NCBI GenBank assembly: GCA_900751785.1
Contig: CAADSM010000068.1
Location: forward strand, 1-14,988
Source of the DNA: Lachnospiraceae bacterium
GTDB lineage: Bacteria > Bacillota > Clostridia > Lachnospirales > Lachnospiraceae
DNA length: 14,988 nt
Reading direction: 5' to 3'
In this document: one piece after another, positions 7,371 to 13,739 of the stretch
How positions within the stretch are numbered: position 1 is the stretch's first letter
Layout: every line of letters begins with the position of its first letter
Position numbers and translations under genes: made by a program
Notes under the pieces: model-generated
What the model was told of the DNA's origin: nothing
Database searches by the model: none
The model's input: only the letters and a program-made list of their open reading frames with translations

Positions 7371-8282
7371 ATGAGCTATCTGATTGCGGCAGTGGGAGCG
7401 CTGGCGGCGGTATACTTTGCCGTGCGCTTCTTCCTGCTCAAGCGTTCGCTGAGAACGGCCGCCGCGGAGTTAAAGGGGATTGCGCAGAATCTGGAGGAAA
7501 ACCGGGTGCTCAAGCTGGAGGTGGCGGATCGGGACCTGGAAGAGTTCCTGGCTGAGATCAACCGCGCTCTGAGCGAGATCCGGAGAGAGAAAAATGAATT
7601 TGCCAGACGGGAGCAGGAATTTAAAAAGCAGATCGAGAATATCAGCCATGACCTGCGCACGCCGCTCACGTCGATCCTCGGATATCTGAAGCTCATGGAT
7701 GTGCAGAATATGCCGGAGGAAGAGCGGGAGAGCCTGGATACGGTCCGAAGGAAGGCGGAAGCACTCTCAAGATTGATCGGTCAGTTCTATGATTACTCCC
7801 GAGTGACGTCAGAGGACTATCTGCCGGAGCTGAAGGAGATGGACCTTGGCAGGCTGCTGAGGGAGACAGTACTTGATTCCTGGCGGGAGATCGAGGAACG
7901 GCAGCTTGAGTTTACGTTTCATATACCGGAAGGACCTGTCATGATATGGGGAAATGAGAACGGCGCGGAGCGCATCATCAGGAATCTGCTTCAGAATGCC
8001 GGGCGCTATGCAGGGCATTTCCTTGAGATCACGTTGAGAGAAGGGGCGGACAGAGTGGTCATGACCTTTGAAAATGATGTGTCCGATTTTACGCAGGAGG
8101 ATGCAGACAGGCTGTTTCAACGGTTTTACGTCAAGGATCCATCCAGGAATGAGCAGGGAACCGGCCTTGGACTTACAATTGCCAAGACTCTTGCTGAGAA
8201 AATGGGCGGAGATATGAGGGCGGAGCTTGTGAGGGAGGATCGGCTGCGTTTTACGGTGGAGTGGAAACGGCCTTCGCTCTGA
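7371..8282 (+). CDS. Sensor histidine kinase, single N-terminal TM
   Basis: A 303-residue kinase. One membrane helix (3-22) is followed by basic residues, a long helical linker (about 30-85) and the catalytic core: H-box ISHDLRTPLTS with phospho-acceptor H93, N-box RNLLQNAGR with N209, and G-box GTGLGLTIAKTL (263-274). The usual DxGxG box between them is missing; the equivalent stretch reads TFENDVSDFTQED. There is no extracellular sensor domain, as in intramembrane-sensing kinases that detect cell-envelope antibiotics, often through their transporter. ATG 7371 is chosen because AAAGGAG (7354-7360) lies 10 nt upstream; ATG 7344 has no ribosome site. It follows the permease by 135 nt with no clear terminator and is the natural partner of the regulator at 4729. 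Confidence 0.88.
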   Translation: MSYLIAAVGALAAVYFAVRFFLLKRSLRTAAAELKGIAQNLEENRVLKLEVADRDLEEFLAEINRALSEIRREKNEFARREQEFKKQIENISHDLRTPLTSILGYLKLMDVQNMPEEERESLDTVRRKAEALSRLIGQFYDYSRVTSEDYLPELKEMDLGRLLRETVLDSWREIEERQLEFTFHIPEGPVMIWGNENGAERIIRNLLQNAGRYAGHFLEITLREGADRVVMTFENDVSDFTQEDADRLFQRFYVKDPSRNEQGTGLGLTIAKTLAEKMGGDMRAELVREDRLRFTVEWKRPSL

Positions 8283-8311
8283 TTGACTTATATGCCTCAA
8301 GAGCTTATAAT
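8283..8311 (+). promoter_or_regulatory. Sigma-A promoter of feoAB
   Basis: TTGACT (8283-8288), a 17-nt spacer and TATAAT (8306-8311): one mismatch from the ideal sigma-A promoter. It begins directly after the stop codon of the kinase gene, so feoAB is transcribed independently of the upstream module. Confidence 0.85.
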
Positions 8312-8317
8312 GCTTAT

Positions 8318-8332
8318 GGAGAATTATTATCA
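8318..8332 (+). promoter_or_regulatory. Fur-box-like operator over the feoAB start
   Basis: GGAGAATTATTATCA matches the Bacillus 7-1-7 Fur box (TGATAATnATTATCA) at 12 of 14 defined positions. It starts 6 nt after the -10, so it covers the predicted transcription start; a bound repressor would block RNA polymerase. This fits repression of ferrous iron uptake when iron is plentiful. Confidence 0.7.
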
Positions 8333-8361
8333 ATTAAGCACATATACGAAGGATGAGGCAT

Positions 8362-8589
8362 ATGAGACTGAAGGAAGGAAAGAACAATCGGACCTATATT
8401 GTTGAAGAAATCCACATCGAACTGAACCTGGAGCGCAGGCTGGAAGCGCTGGGGCTGACCCAGGGGTCTGAGATCACGATCTTAAATAATGATAAGAAAG
8501 GCGCGATGACGGTCCGGTTCCGCGGAACAAGATTTGCGCTGGGACGCCGCATCGCCGACAATATCATCGTGAGGGAGGCGGCAGCATGA
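8362..8589 (+). CDS. feoA: FeoA, ferrous iron transport accessory protein
   Basis: A 75-residue cytosolic protein with the SH3-like FeoA fold: EGKNNRTYIVEEI, the conserved RRLEALGLTQGSEITILN segment, and the closing GTRFALGRRIADNIIV. It assists the FeoB transporter, probably by touching its G domain. ATG 8362 is chosen because AAGGATGAGG lies just upstream at usual spacing; the in-frame ATG at 8353 sits within that ribosome site. It overlaps feoB by 4 nt (ATGA), so the two are translationally coupled, and it is the first gene behind the Fur-controlled promoter. Confidence 0.93.
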   Translation: MRLKEGKNNRTYIVEEIHIELNLERRLEALGLTQGSEITILNNDKKGAMTVRFRGTRFALGRRIADNIIVREAAA

Positions 8590-10631
8590 GCGGGAGGAGC
8601 ATCAATGTAGGCTTTATCGGGAATCCCAACTGCGGGAAGACTACGCTGTTCAACGCATATACAGGGGCAAACCTGAAGGTGGCAAACTGGCCGGGAGTTA
8701 CGGTAGAGAAAAAGGAAGGAAAGACGTTTTACAAAGGGCAGGCGTTCAAGCTGATCGATCTGCCGGGAATCTATAGCCTGACCTCTTATACGATGGAAGA
8801 AAAGGTTTCCAGAGAGTGCATTATGAGCGACGAGGTGGACGTGATCGTGGATGTGGCGGATGCGTCCTGCCTGGAGAGGAATCTGTACCTGACCCTGCAG
8901 CTCATCGAGCTCGGCAAGCCGGTCGTTCTGGCACTCAACATGATGGATGTCGTGGAAGAGCGTGGGATGGAGATCGACCTCCACCGTCTGCCGGAGATGC
9001 TCGGCATCCCTTGCATCCCGGTTTCCGCGAGGAAGCGGAGCGGACTTGAGATCCTGATGCACGCTGTTGCGCATCATAATGATTACGAGAAGCAGGGACC
9101 GTTCATCCACCACCACTCAGACAAGTCAAAGCATCAGCACGATCATCACAGCGAGTACGCGATGGTGTACAGTGACGGGATCGAGGATAAGATCGATCTG
9201 ATCATAGAGCAGTTTCGGAAGAAATATCCAGATATGGAGAATATGCGGTGGCATGCGATCAAGATGCTGGAGCAGGACGCATCTGTGATGGAGAAATATC
9301 CGATCGACGCAGAAGGAATCGTGGACCGCAGCTATGAGAAGGATATTATCAACGAAAAATACAACTTTATCGAGGAAGTGATAGAGGAAGTCCTGGTAAA
9401 TAAGAGTGAAAAGGAAGAGCGCACTGACAGGATCGACCGGTTCCTGACCGGGAGATGGCTGGGCCTGCCGATCTTCCTGCTTATCATGGCGCTTGTATTT
9501 TTCCTTACATTTACAGTGGGAGACTGGCTGAAGGGATACTTTGAGACAGGACTGGACATGTTTACCGGATTTGTCGGAAATCTGTTTGAGACAGCGGGGG
9601 TATCGCCTGTGATCGAATCTCTGATCGTGGACGGCATCATCTCGGGCGTGGGCGGGATCCTTACCTTCCTGCCGAACATCTTTATCCTCTTCCTGGCGCT
9701 GGCGTTTTTGGAGGACAGCGGTTATATGGCGAGAGTGGCGTTTGTCATGGATGATATCATGGGGCACCTGGGACTTTCGGGAAGGGCGTTTCTCCCCATG
9801 CTGCTGGGATTCGGCTGCTCTGTCCCCGCGGTCATGGCGTCGCGGGCGCTGGAGCACAGGAAGGACAGGCTGAAGACGATCCTTGTGACGCCGTTTATGT
9901 CGTGCAGTGCAAGACTGCCGATCTATGTGCTGTTCTCGTCCATGTTTTTCGGGGACTATGCGATGATCGCCTGCTATTCTATGTATCTTCTGGGAATCGT
10001 GGTCGCGATCGTGACGGCGTACGTCCTTTCAAAGATCGACGGGAGCAAGGCTGAGAATGAGCTGCTCATCGAGCTGCCCGAATACAAGGCGCCCAATGCG
10101 CGGACGATCGCGCTCTATGTATGGGAAAAGGTGAAAGATTATCTGACGAAGGCAGGAACTGTGATCTTTCTTGCGTCCATCATCATGTGGGTGCTGCTGA
10201 ATTTCGGAACAAGCGGATATGTGACAGATATCTCGGAGAGCTTCGGCTCCCTGATCGGAAAGGCTATCGTGCCGTTCTTCGCTCCGCTGGGGCTGGGGTA
10301 CTGGCAGATCGTAGTCGCCCTGATCGCAGGAATTGCGGCGAAGGAAGTTGTCGTGTCGAGCTGCAGCGTGCTCTTCGGCATCCAGAACATCACTACATCC
10401 CACGGGATGGACAGCTTTGTGGCGCTGCTCGCATCCATGGGATTCGGAGCTGCGAACGCATATTCGCTGATGGTATTCTGCCTGCTGTACGTACCGTGTA
10501 CGGCGACCATCGCCACGATCAACCGTGAGGTGGGGAGCAAAAAGCTGACACTGGGCATCATCCTGTTCCAGCTTGCGACCGCCTGGGTGGTGAGCTTCAT
10601 TGTATACCATATCGCAGGGCTGATCATGTAG
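8586..10631 (+). CDS. feoB: FeoB, ferrous iron transporter
   Basis: A 681-residue inner-membrane Fe(II) transporter. The N-terminal G domain shows G1 GNPNCGKT (12-19), G2 T39, G3 DLPG (58-61), G4 NMMD (118-121) and G5 SAR (147-149). A His-rich stretch (159-188, ten His) lies between the G domain and the helical GDI-like domain. The membrane part begins about residue 285 and carries both Gate motifs, GCSVPAVM (410-417, with C411) and KEVVVSSCS (586-594, with C593). The length is slightly shorter than the 700-770 of many FeoB proteins, but nothing essential is missing. No feoC follows; the gene runs convergently into the pseudouridine synthase gene with 89 nt between and no clear terminator. 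Confidence 0.96.
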   Translation: MSGRSINVGFIGNPNCGKTTLFNAYTGANLKVANWPGVTVEKKEGKTFYKGQAFKLIDLPGIYSLTSYTMEEKVSRECIMSDEVDVIVDVADASCLERNLYLTLQLIELGKPVVLALNMMDVVEERGMEIDLHRLPEMLGIPCIPVSARKRSGLEILMHAVAHHNDYEKQGPFIHHHSDKSKHQHDHHSEYAMVYSDGIEDKIDLIIEQFRKKYPDMENMRWHAIKMLEQDASVMEKYPIDAEGIVDRSYEKDIINEKYNFIEEVIEEVLVNKSEKEERTDRIDRFLTGRWLGLPIFLLIMALVFFLTFTVGDWLKGYFETGLDMFTGFVGNLFETAGVSPVIESLIVDGIISGVGGILTFLPNIFILFLALAFLEDSGYMARVAFVMDDIMGHLGLSGRAFLPMLLGFGCSVPAVMASRALEHRKDRLKTILVTPFMSCSARLPIYVLFSSMFFGDYAMIACYSMYLLGIVVAIVTAYVLSKIDGSKAENELLIELPEYKAPNARTIALYVWEKVKDYLTKAGTVIFLASIIMWVLLNFGTSGYVTDISESFGSLIGKAIVPFFAPLGLGYWQIVVALIAGIAAKEVVVSSCSVLFGIQNITTSHGMDSFVALLASMGFGAANAYSLMVFCLLYVPCTATIATINREVGSKKLTLGIILFQLATAWVVSFIVYHIAGLIM

Positions 10632-10720
10632 CCGTACAGGCCGCAGCGATGCGGGAGAGCCCGGGATCAGTGCGGTATGGATGCCGGCAGTGATGTGAAA
10701 CGGCGCGGAAGGTTTCTGCG

Positions 10721-11458
10721 TCAGGAATATTGTATGCTTTTGAGCAGGAGGCTCTTTGCTTCGGCGGGGCTTCCTGCTTTTTCTGTTCCGTCGAAGACGG
10801 CGGCGATGCTCTCGGGTGCCCGTTTTCCGCCCCCTGCCTCGAGGAGCGTTCCGGCGATGAGAGCCGGCATCTGGTGCAGAAAGTCATCTGCCGTGAGCTG
10901 CATCACAATATGCTCCTGCTCCTGAAGAAAAGTGAGATCCAGCAATGTTTTCTGCGTCCCTTTCTTTTTTCTCCCGGAGGAAAAAGGGCGGAAGTCGTGC
11001 CGCCCTTTGAGCAGCGCTGCGGCAGACTCCATGAGGGAGATGTCGGGCGCGGGATACCAGTGGGCCTCGCGTCCGGCTGTGAAGACATTGTATATCTTCG
11101 AGGTACAGATGCGGCATTCATAAGTCCGCGATACGGCGTTCAGATCAGCGCGGAAGCGTTCCGGCGCATTCTCAGCGCTCAGGACGGCGATGTCCTGAGG
11201 AAGATAGCGGTTGAGCCCGCGGAGAAATTCTTCCGGAGTGAAAGCTGCATCCGTCTGAAAGCTGACGGTCTGTGCGAGGGCATGTACGCCCGGATCCGTG
11301 CGCGCGCCTGCCTGCAGCGAGATCTCTTCCCCGGTCATCCGGTTCAGGACCTCGCTTATTTTGTAAGAGATAGACCGGGTAAGCCCATCCTTTTCCGGGC
11401 GCTGCCATCCGAGATAGCGGGTCCCGTCGTACTGTATGGTGAGTCGGATATTCTGCAT
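10721..11458 (-). CDS. truA: TruA-family tRNA pseudouridine synthase (divergent)
   Basis: A 245-residue enzyme of the TruA family, which converts uridines 38-40 of the tRNA anticodon arm to pseudouridine. The catalytic motif ARTDPGVHA is present with D55; LTIQYDGTRYLGWQ opens the protein as usual, and GRHDFRPF follows in the second half. Some conserved positions are altered: the usual F-x-x-NMVR-x-(I/V)-G segment reads FLHQMPALIAG, and the end lacks the common GPTAP-HGL motif. This suggests a second, diverged copy (truA2-like) rather than the housekeeping one. ATG 11458 is preferred because GAGGAA lies about 6 nt upstream; ATG 11464 and TTG 11488 are also open. It is divergent from the thioesterase gene. 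Confidence 0.85.
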   Translation of the reverse strand: MQNIRLTIQYDGTRYLGWQRPEKDGLTRSISYKISEVLNRMTGEEISLQAGARTDPGVHALAQTVSFQTDAAFTPEEFLRGLNRYLPQDIAVLSAENAPERFRADLNAVSRTYECRICTSKIYNVFTAGREAHWYPAPDISLMESAAALLKGRHDFRPFSSGRKKKGTQKTLLDLTFLQEQEHIVMQLTADDFLHQMPALIAGTLLEAGGGKRAPESIAAVFDGTEKAGSPAEAKSLLLKSIQYS

Positions 11459-11563
11459 GATCATTTCCTCATTTCCTTCGCCCGCCAAGTGCGGACGGTG
11501 ATCTTTTGTCCTATTCTAAACGATATTTTACGGAAAGTACAGATTCCCCGGAAAAGAAAATCG

Positions 11564-11572
11564 TGCTATAAT
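11564..11572 (+). promoter_or_regulatory. Extended -10 promoter of the thioesterase gene
   Basis: TGCTATAAT, an extended -10 (TGn plus a perfect TATAAT at 11567-11572). The -35 region (TTCCCC at 11544) is poor, as often tolerated with extended -10s. The predicted start near 11579 gives a leader of about 110 nt. Confidence 0.55.
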
Positions 11573-11588
11573 CATAAGGTGTTATCGT

Positions 11589-11641
11589 CCACAGTAACGC
11601 TCAGTCGGAATGAGGACTGCGCAGGGCGCAGATGACTGTGG
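11589..11641 (+). other. Structured 5' leader of the thioesterase mRNA
   Basis: CCACAGT (11589-11595) pairs with ACTGTGG (11635-11641), enclosing CTGCGC (11617-11622) that pairs with GCGCAG (11626-11631) across a 3-nt loop; a further CAGTC...GACTG pairing competes with it. No T run follows, so this is not a terminator as read. It could be a regulatory leader or just a stable 5' end; I do not recognise a known riboswitch. Confidence 0.35.
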
Positions 11642-11688
11642 CAGAAAAAGTGGAACAGATGGAAAGAAATTAGATTGGAGCTTGAGAA

Positions 11689-12165
11689 ATGACAGAAGAA
11701 CGTACAGTGCAGGATTCGATGGTAGAGACGGTCCATCTCATAAGACCGAATCATATGAATGCGGCGGGGAGGCTGTTCGGCGGGATGCTGATGCAGTGGC
11801 TCGACGAGGTTGCGGGGCTTGTGGCGAAAAAGCATTCCCGGTCGAATATTATCACTGCGTCGGTAGACAATCTGAGATTTATCCATGGGGCATATGCGGA
11901 TGATATGGTCGTGATCATCGGCAGGCTGACCTATGTGGGAAATACGTCCATGGAGGTGCGCGTGGACACGTATGTTGAGAACCCGGCAGACGGGATGCGC
12001 CATCCGATCAACCGGGCATATTTTACGATGGTCGCGCTGGATGAAAATGATAAGCCAAAAAGAGTGCCCCGCCTTGTGGTGTCAACAGAGCAGGAAAAGG
12101 CTGAATGGGAAGCCGCAGAGAAGAGACGGCAGATGAGGATACAGCGAAAAACGGAAGGCTTCTGA
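11689..12165 (+). CDS. Acyl-CoA thioesterase, hotdog fold (YkhA/YciA type)
   Basis: A 158-residue cytosolic enzyme that hydrolyses acyl-CoA thioesters to free acid and CoA. The family motif N-A-x-GRLFGGMLMQWLDEVA is intact, with N24, G31-G32 and catalytic D39. The strand ITASVDNLRFIHG and the region EVRVDTYVEN fit the single hotdog domain; the last 25 residues form a charged helix. The length is typical of short YkhA/YciA enzymes, which assemble as trimers or hexamers. A TTGGAG sequence lies about 10 nt before the ATG. It is monocistronic, with its own promoter and leader, and is divergent from the TruA gene. The preferred acyl chain cannot be told from sequence. Confidence 0.9.
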   Translation: MTEERTVQDSMVETVHLIRPNHMNAAGRLFGGMLMQWLDEVAGLVAKKHSRSNIITASVDNLRFIHGAYADDMVVIIGRLTYVGNTSMEVRVDTYVENPADGMRHPINRAYFTMVALDENDKPKRVPRLVVSTEQEKAEWEAAEKRRQMRIQRKTEGF

Positions 12166-12306
12166 CATAGCGCAGGGCTTTAGGCGCGCTGACGATGCAA
12201 AAATAAAGATGTGACAGAGCCGGCCTTGATCTGCCGGGAAGCTCCGGGCGGAACGAAGGATGCGGTTCGTACACCGGATTTCTGTGCAGATCCGGCCGGC
12301 GTGCTG

Positions 12307-12591
12307 TCAAGACATATGTTTCTGGAAAATAGAGCTGGTCATGCGGATCGTCTTGTCGATCTGCTCCTGCTCTTCTTTTGTTTTCCCTTCTTTTAAAATA
12401 TTAAGGATCAGTGTGACCTCGTCGGGAGAAAAACGGATCCCCTGTCTGCTGGCGTTTGTGATCAATGCCAGCATGACCGGTGCAAGGTCACGGCCCGATT
12501 TCCCCTGTGTCTGGGCGGCCGCCATTTTGATCAGCTCCAGCTTCGCCGGGTCTATATTCTTGAGCGCCGGGTTGTTCATCCATTCGTTCAC
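12307..12591 (-). CDS. Conserved-looking hypothetical protein (downstream of pair)
   Basis: A 94-residue, mostly helical, soluble protein without signal peptide or membrane segment. I place the start at GTG 12591 because AAAGGAG (12601-12607) lies 9 nt upstream; ATG 12600 directly abuts that site and so is less likely. The protein opens with NEWMNNPALKNIDPAKLELI and continues with two further helices (SGRDLAPVMLALITNA and FSPDEVTLILNILKEG), ending in a charged helix. It resembles uncharacterised proteins I associate with Lachnospiraceae, but I cannot name a function. Its first 104 nt overlap the 3' end of the upstream gene in another frame, so the two are probably translated in a coupled way from the promoter at 13169. 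Confidence 0.7.
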   Translation of the reverse strand: MNEWMNNPALKNIDPAKLELIKMAAAQTQGKSGRDLAPVMLALITNASRQGIRFSPDEVTLILNILKEGKTKEEQEQIDKTIRMTSSIFQKHMS

Positions 12592-13069
12592 TGCTATCAT
12601 CTCCTTTCCTGGCGTTGTCCGCTGCCTGCGAGAACATGGCATTGTATGTGCTGAACATTTCCTGCTGTTCCGGTGTGAGCATGCCCATCATCAGATCTGC
12701 CGGATCAAAGGATGAGCCGCTGTCCTCGGAACTGCTCTTCATCATTTCTGCCATATCCATGATATCTTTCATATTCATCAGCATTTCCAGCATTCCGGAT
12801 TCCTGCGGGCCAAGATAGTGCTTCATACTGTTAAGGAGTGCCTGCGGAGAAGCGGGGGCTTCCTCCTGGAAGAGCTGCGCGCCGAGACCGCGGCGCAGGC
12901 GGCCAAACAGGAGGAACGTCTGCCGGAGCTCCAGGAATTTTATGAAAGCTGCGAGCAGGCGCTGTTGGGACACAGGAGCGTATGGAAGCAGCAGCTTCAT
13001 AGCCTGAAGCTGAGGAGAGGTGACAAGTTCGTCAAAAGGGGTCATGGGCCTCGTCGTTTTCTTTTCCAT
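12488..13069 (-). CDS. Hypothetical protein, Met-rich helical (upstream of pair)
   Basis: A 193-residue soluble protein of unknown function. ATG 13069 is chosen because AGGAG (13075-13079) lies 5 nt upstream. The frame stays open to an ATG at 13168, but that codon has no ribosome site and lies at the -10 box of the promoter. The first 65 residues are helical and hydrophobic in part (MTPFDELVTSPQLQAMKLLL, then AAFIKFLEL). Residues about 95-160 are Met-rich (MLEMLMNMKDIMDMAEMM, then DLMMGMLTPEQQEMF). The last ~35 residues, which overlap the next gene, are Gly/Glu/Asp-rich and look like read-through of that gene in another frame, so the true C-terminus may differ in relatives. Confidence 0.65.
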   Translation of the reverse strand: MEKKTTRPMTPFDELVTSPQLQAMKLLLPYAPVSQQRLLAAFIKFLELRQTFLLFGRLRRGLGAQLFQEEAPASPQALLNSMKHYLGPQESGMLEMLMNMKDIMDMAEMMKSSSEDSGSSFDPADLMMGMLTPEQQEMFSTYNAMFSQAADNARKGDDSSERMDEQPGAQEYRPGEAGADQNGGRPDTGEIGP

Positions 13070-13168
13070 AGGCACTCCTGGCTGCAGCGTTGTAAATATA
13101 TATGCAGAGCTGCATAAAATTATGAATGACGCAGATACTACAGCGTAGCTTTTTTTCAGGAGAGACAT

Positions 13169-13176
13169 ATTATAAT
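13169..13176. promoter_or_regulatory. Symmetrical -10 shared by divergent genes
   Basis: ATTATAAT is a perfect palindrome. It yields TATAAT on the minus strand (13169-13174), driving the hypothetical pair, and TATAAT on the plus strand (13171-13176), driving the small ORF at 13213. Neither side has a good -35 (TCTTCC at 13192-13197 for the minus strand; a T-rich run near 13151 for the plus strand). Confidence 0.5.
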
Positions 13177-13212
13177 AAGGTAATAAAATAAGGAAGAAAG
13201 GAAAGAAAGACT

Positions 13213-13365
13213 ATGTCGCGGAAACTGATCATAGACGGCAATGCAGTATACGAGATCGATGAGGAGTGCATGCTCAGAAAACGGATAAAGGATGAAGAAA
13301 AAAACAAAAGCGGAGGATATAAGAACAAAACAGAAGAGTCAGAGCGGCAGGAGAGACTGCACTGA
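13213..13365 (+). CDS. Small hypothetical protein, 50 residues
   Basis: A 50-codon ORF with ATG 13213 preceded by AAAGGAAAG at usual spacing and ended by TGA 13363. The protein starts MSRKLIIDGNAVYEIDEEC, which reads as a folded strand pair, and finishes as a highly charged Lys/Glu/Arg tail without hydrophobic segments. It has its own TATAAT box (13171-13176) and is followed at 13387 by a good terminator. That complete transcription unit, plus a protein-like composition, supports a real gene. No function can be given. Confidence 0.6.
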   Translation: MSRKLIIDGNAVYEIDEECMLRKRIKDEEKNKSGGYKNKTEESERQERLH

Positions 13366-13386
13366 GAAAAGGCTTATTAAAGAATA

Positions 13387-13416
13387 AAGCGTGCGGATCT
13401 GACACCGCACGCTTTT
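13387..13416. terminator. Bidirectional intrinsic terminator
   Basis: A perfect 10-bp stem, AAGCGTGCGG (13387-13396) with CCGCACGCTT (13405-13414), 8-nt loop, followed by TTTT on the plus strand and by TTTATT on the minus strand. It separates the small ORF from the convergent Cys-rich protein gene and can serve both. Confidence 0.8.
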
Positions 13417-13445
13417 CCCTATTGCCTGTTAGGCTGCAGAACAGT

Positions 13446-13673
13446 TTAGCATCCGCATCCATTGCCGCTGAATGTGTTTCCGCCGAATCCGCCGCAGCAG
13501 ATAAGGAGAAGGATGATCCACAGGCAGCTGTCATTTCCGCATCCATTGCCGCTGAATGCGCTTCCGCCGCATCCGCCGCAGCAGCAGAGAAGAAGGATGA
13601 TCCACAGGCAGGATGACATACCGTTTCCGTTTTCGCATCCGCATCCACAGTTTGTAGCAGTTAAATCACTCAT
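13446..13673 (-). CDS. Cys/Gly-rich repeat protein ('chorion class HCB13'-like)
   Basis: A 75-residue protein with 14 Cys and about 18 Gly. After a short MSDLTATNCGCGC opening, two 28-residue units follow, each SCLWIILLL-x-CC-GG-x-GG-x-x-FSGNGCG: a hydrophobic stretch, a Cys/Gly turn and an Asn/Gly end. Such proteins in Lachnospiraceae and relatives are labelled 'chorion class high-cysteine protein' by databases; their role is unproven, and a part in the spore surface or another cross-linked layer is a reasonable guess. GGAGG lies 7-8 nt before the ATG at 13673. It has a CATACTATA box upstream (13709-13717) and ends before the terminator at 13387-13416. The two units are nearly identical at DNA level. 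Confidence 0.75.
   Translation of the reverse strand: MSDLTATNCGCGCENGNGMSSCLWIILLLCCCGGCGGSAFSGNGCGNDSCLWIILLLICCGGFGGNTFSGNGCGC
13453..13620 (-). repeat. Two tandem 84-bp units inside the Cys-rich gene
   Basis: Copy one is 13453-13536 and copy two 13537-13620 (plus-strand coordinates). Over the first 75 nt they differ at about 7 positions; the last 9 nt differ more. Each encodes one 28-residue unit, so the reading frame is kept and unit number could change by slippage or recombination. Confidence 0.85.
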
Positions 13674-13708
13674 GTTAAATCCTCCAAATTAGGTTTTATT
13701 TACAGTTC

Positions 13709-13717
13709 TATAGTATG
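13709..13717 (-). promoter_or_regulatory. Possible mother-cell sigma -10 of the Cys-rich gene
   Basis: Read on the minus strand, CATACTATA fits the sigma-K -10 (CATAnnnTA) fully and the sigma-E -10 (CATACAnT) at all but one position, 36 nt before the start codon. No convincing matching -35 was found, and no good sigma-A promoter either. Confidence 0.35.
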
Positions 13718-13739
13718 CCGGAACCTTTAAAGTGTGATT

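Noticed and set aside
8394..9857. Long minus-strand open frames
   Set aside because: They are antisense to feoA/feoB, with His/Arg-rich shadow composition; the plus-strand frames carry the family motifs.
10632..10720. Terminator between the convergent feoB and TruA genes
   Set aside because: Only a short CCGCA-GCGA-TGCGG hairpin (10641-10654) without a T run; too weak to call.
10730..11635. A 301-codon open frame on the plus strand
   Set aside because: It lies almost fully antisense to the TruA gene, has Cys/Arg-rich content without a family match, and no ribosome site.
12260..12715. A 151-codon plus-strand frame
   Set aside because: It is antisense to the two hypothetical genes, lacks a ribosome site and reads as Cys/Ser/Phe-rich shadow sequence.
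13070..13168. N-terminal extension with a signal-peptide-like stretch (MSLLKKSYAVVSASFIILC) on the gene starting at 13069
   Set aside because: The ATG at 13168 has no ribosome site and abuts the -10 box, so it would precede or coincide with the transcription start; ATG 13069 has AGGAG 5 nt upstream.
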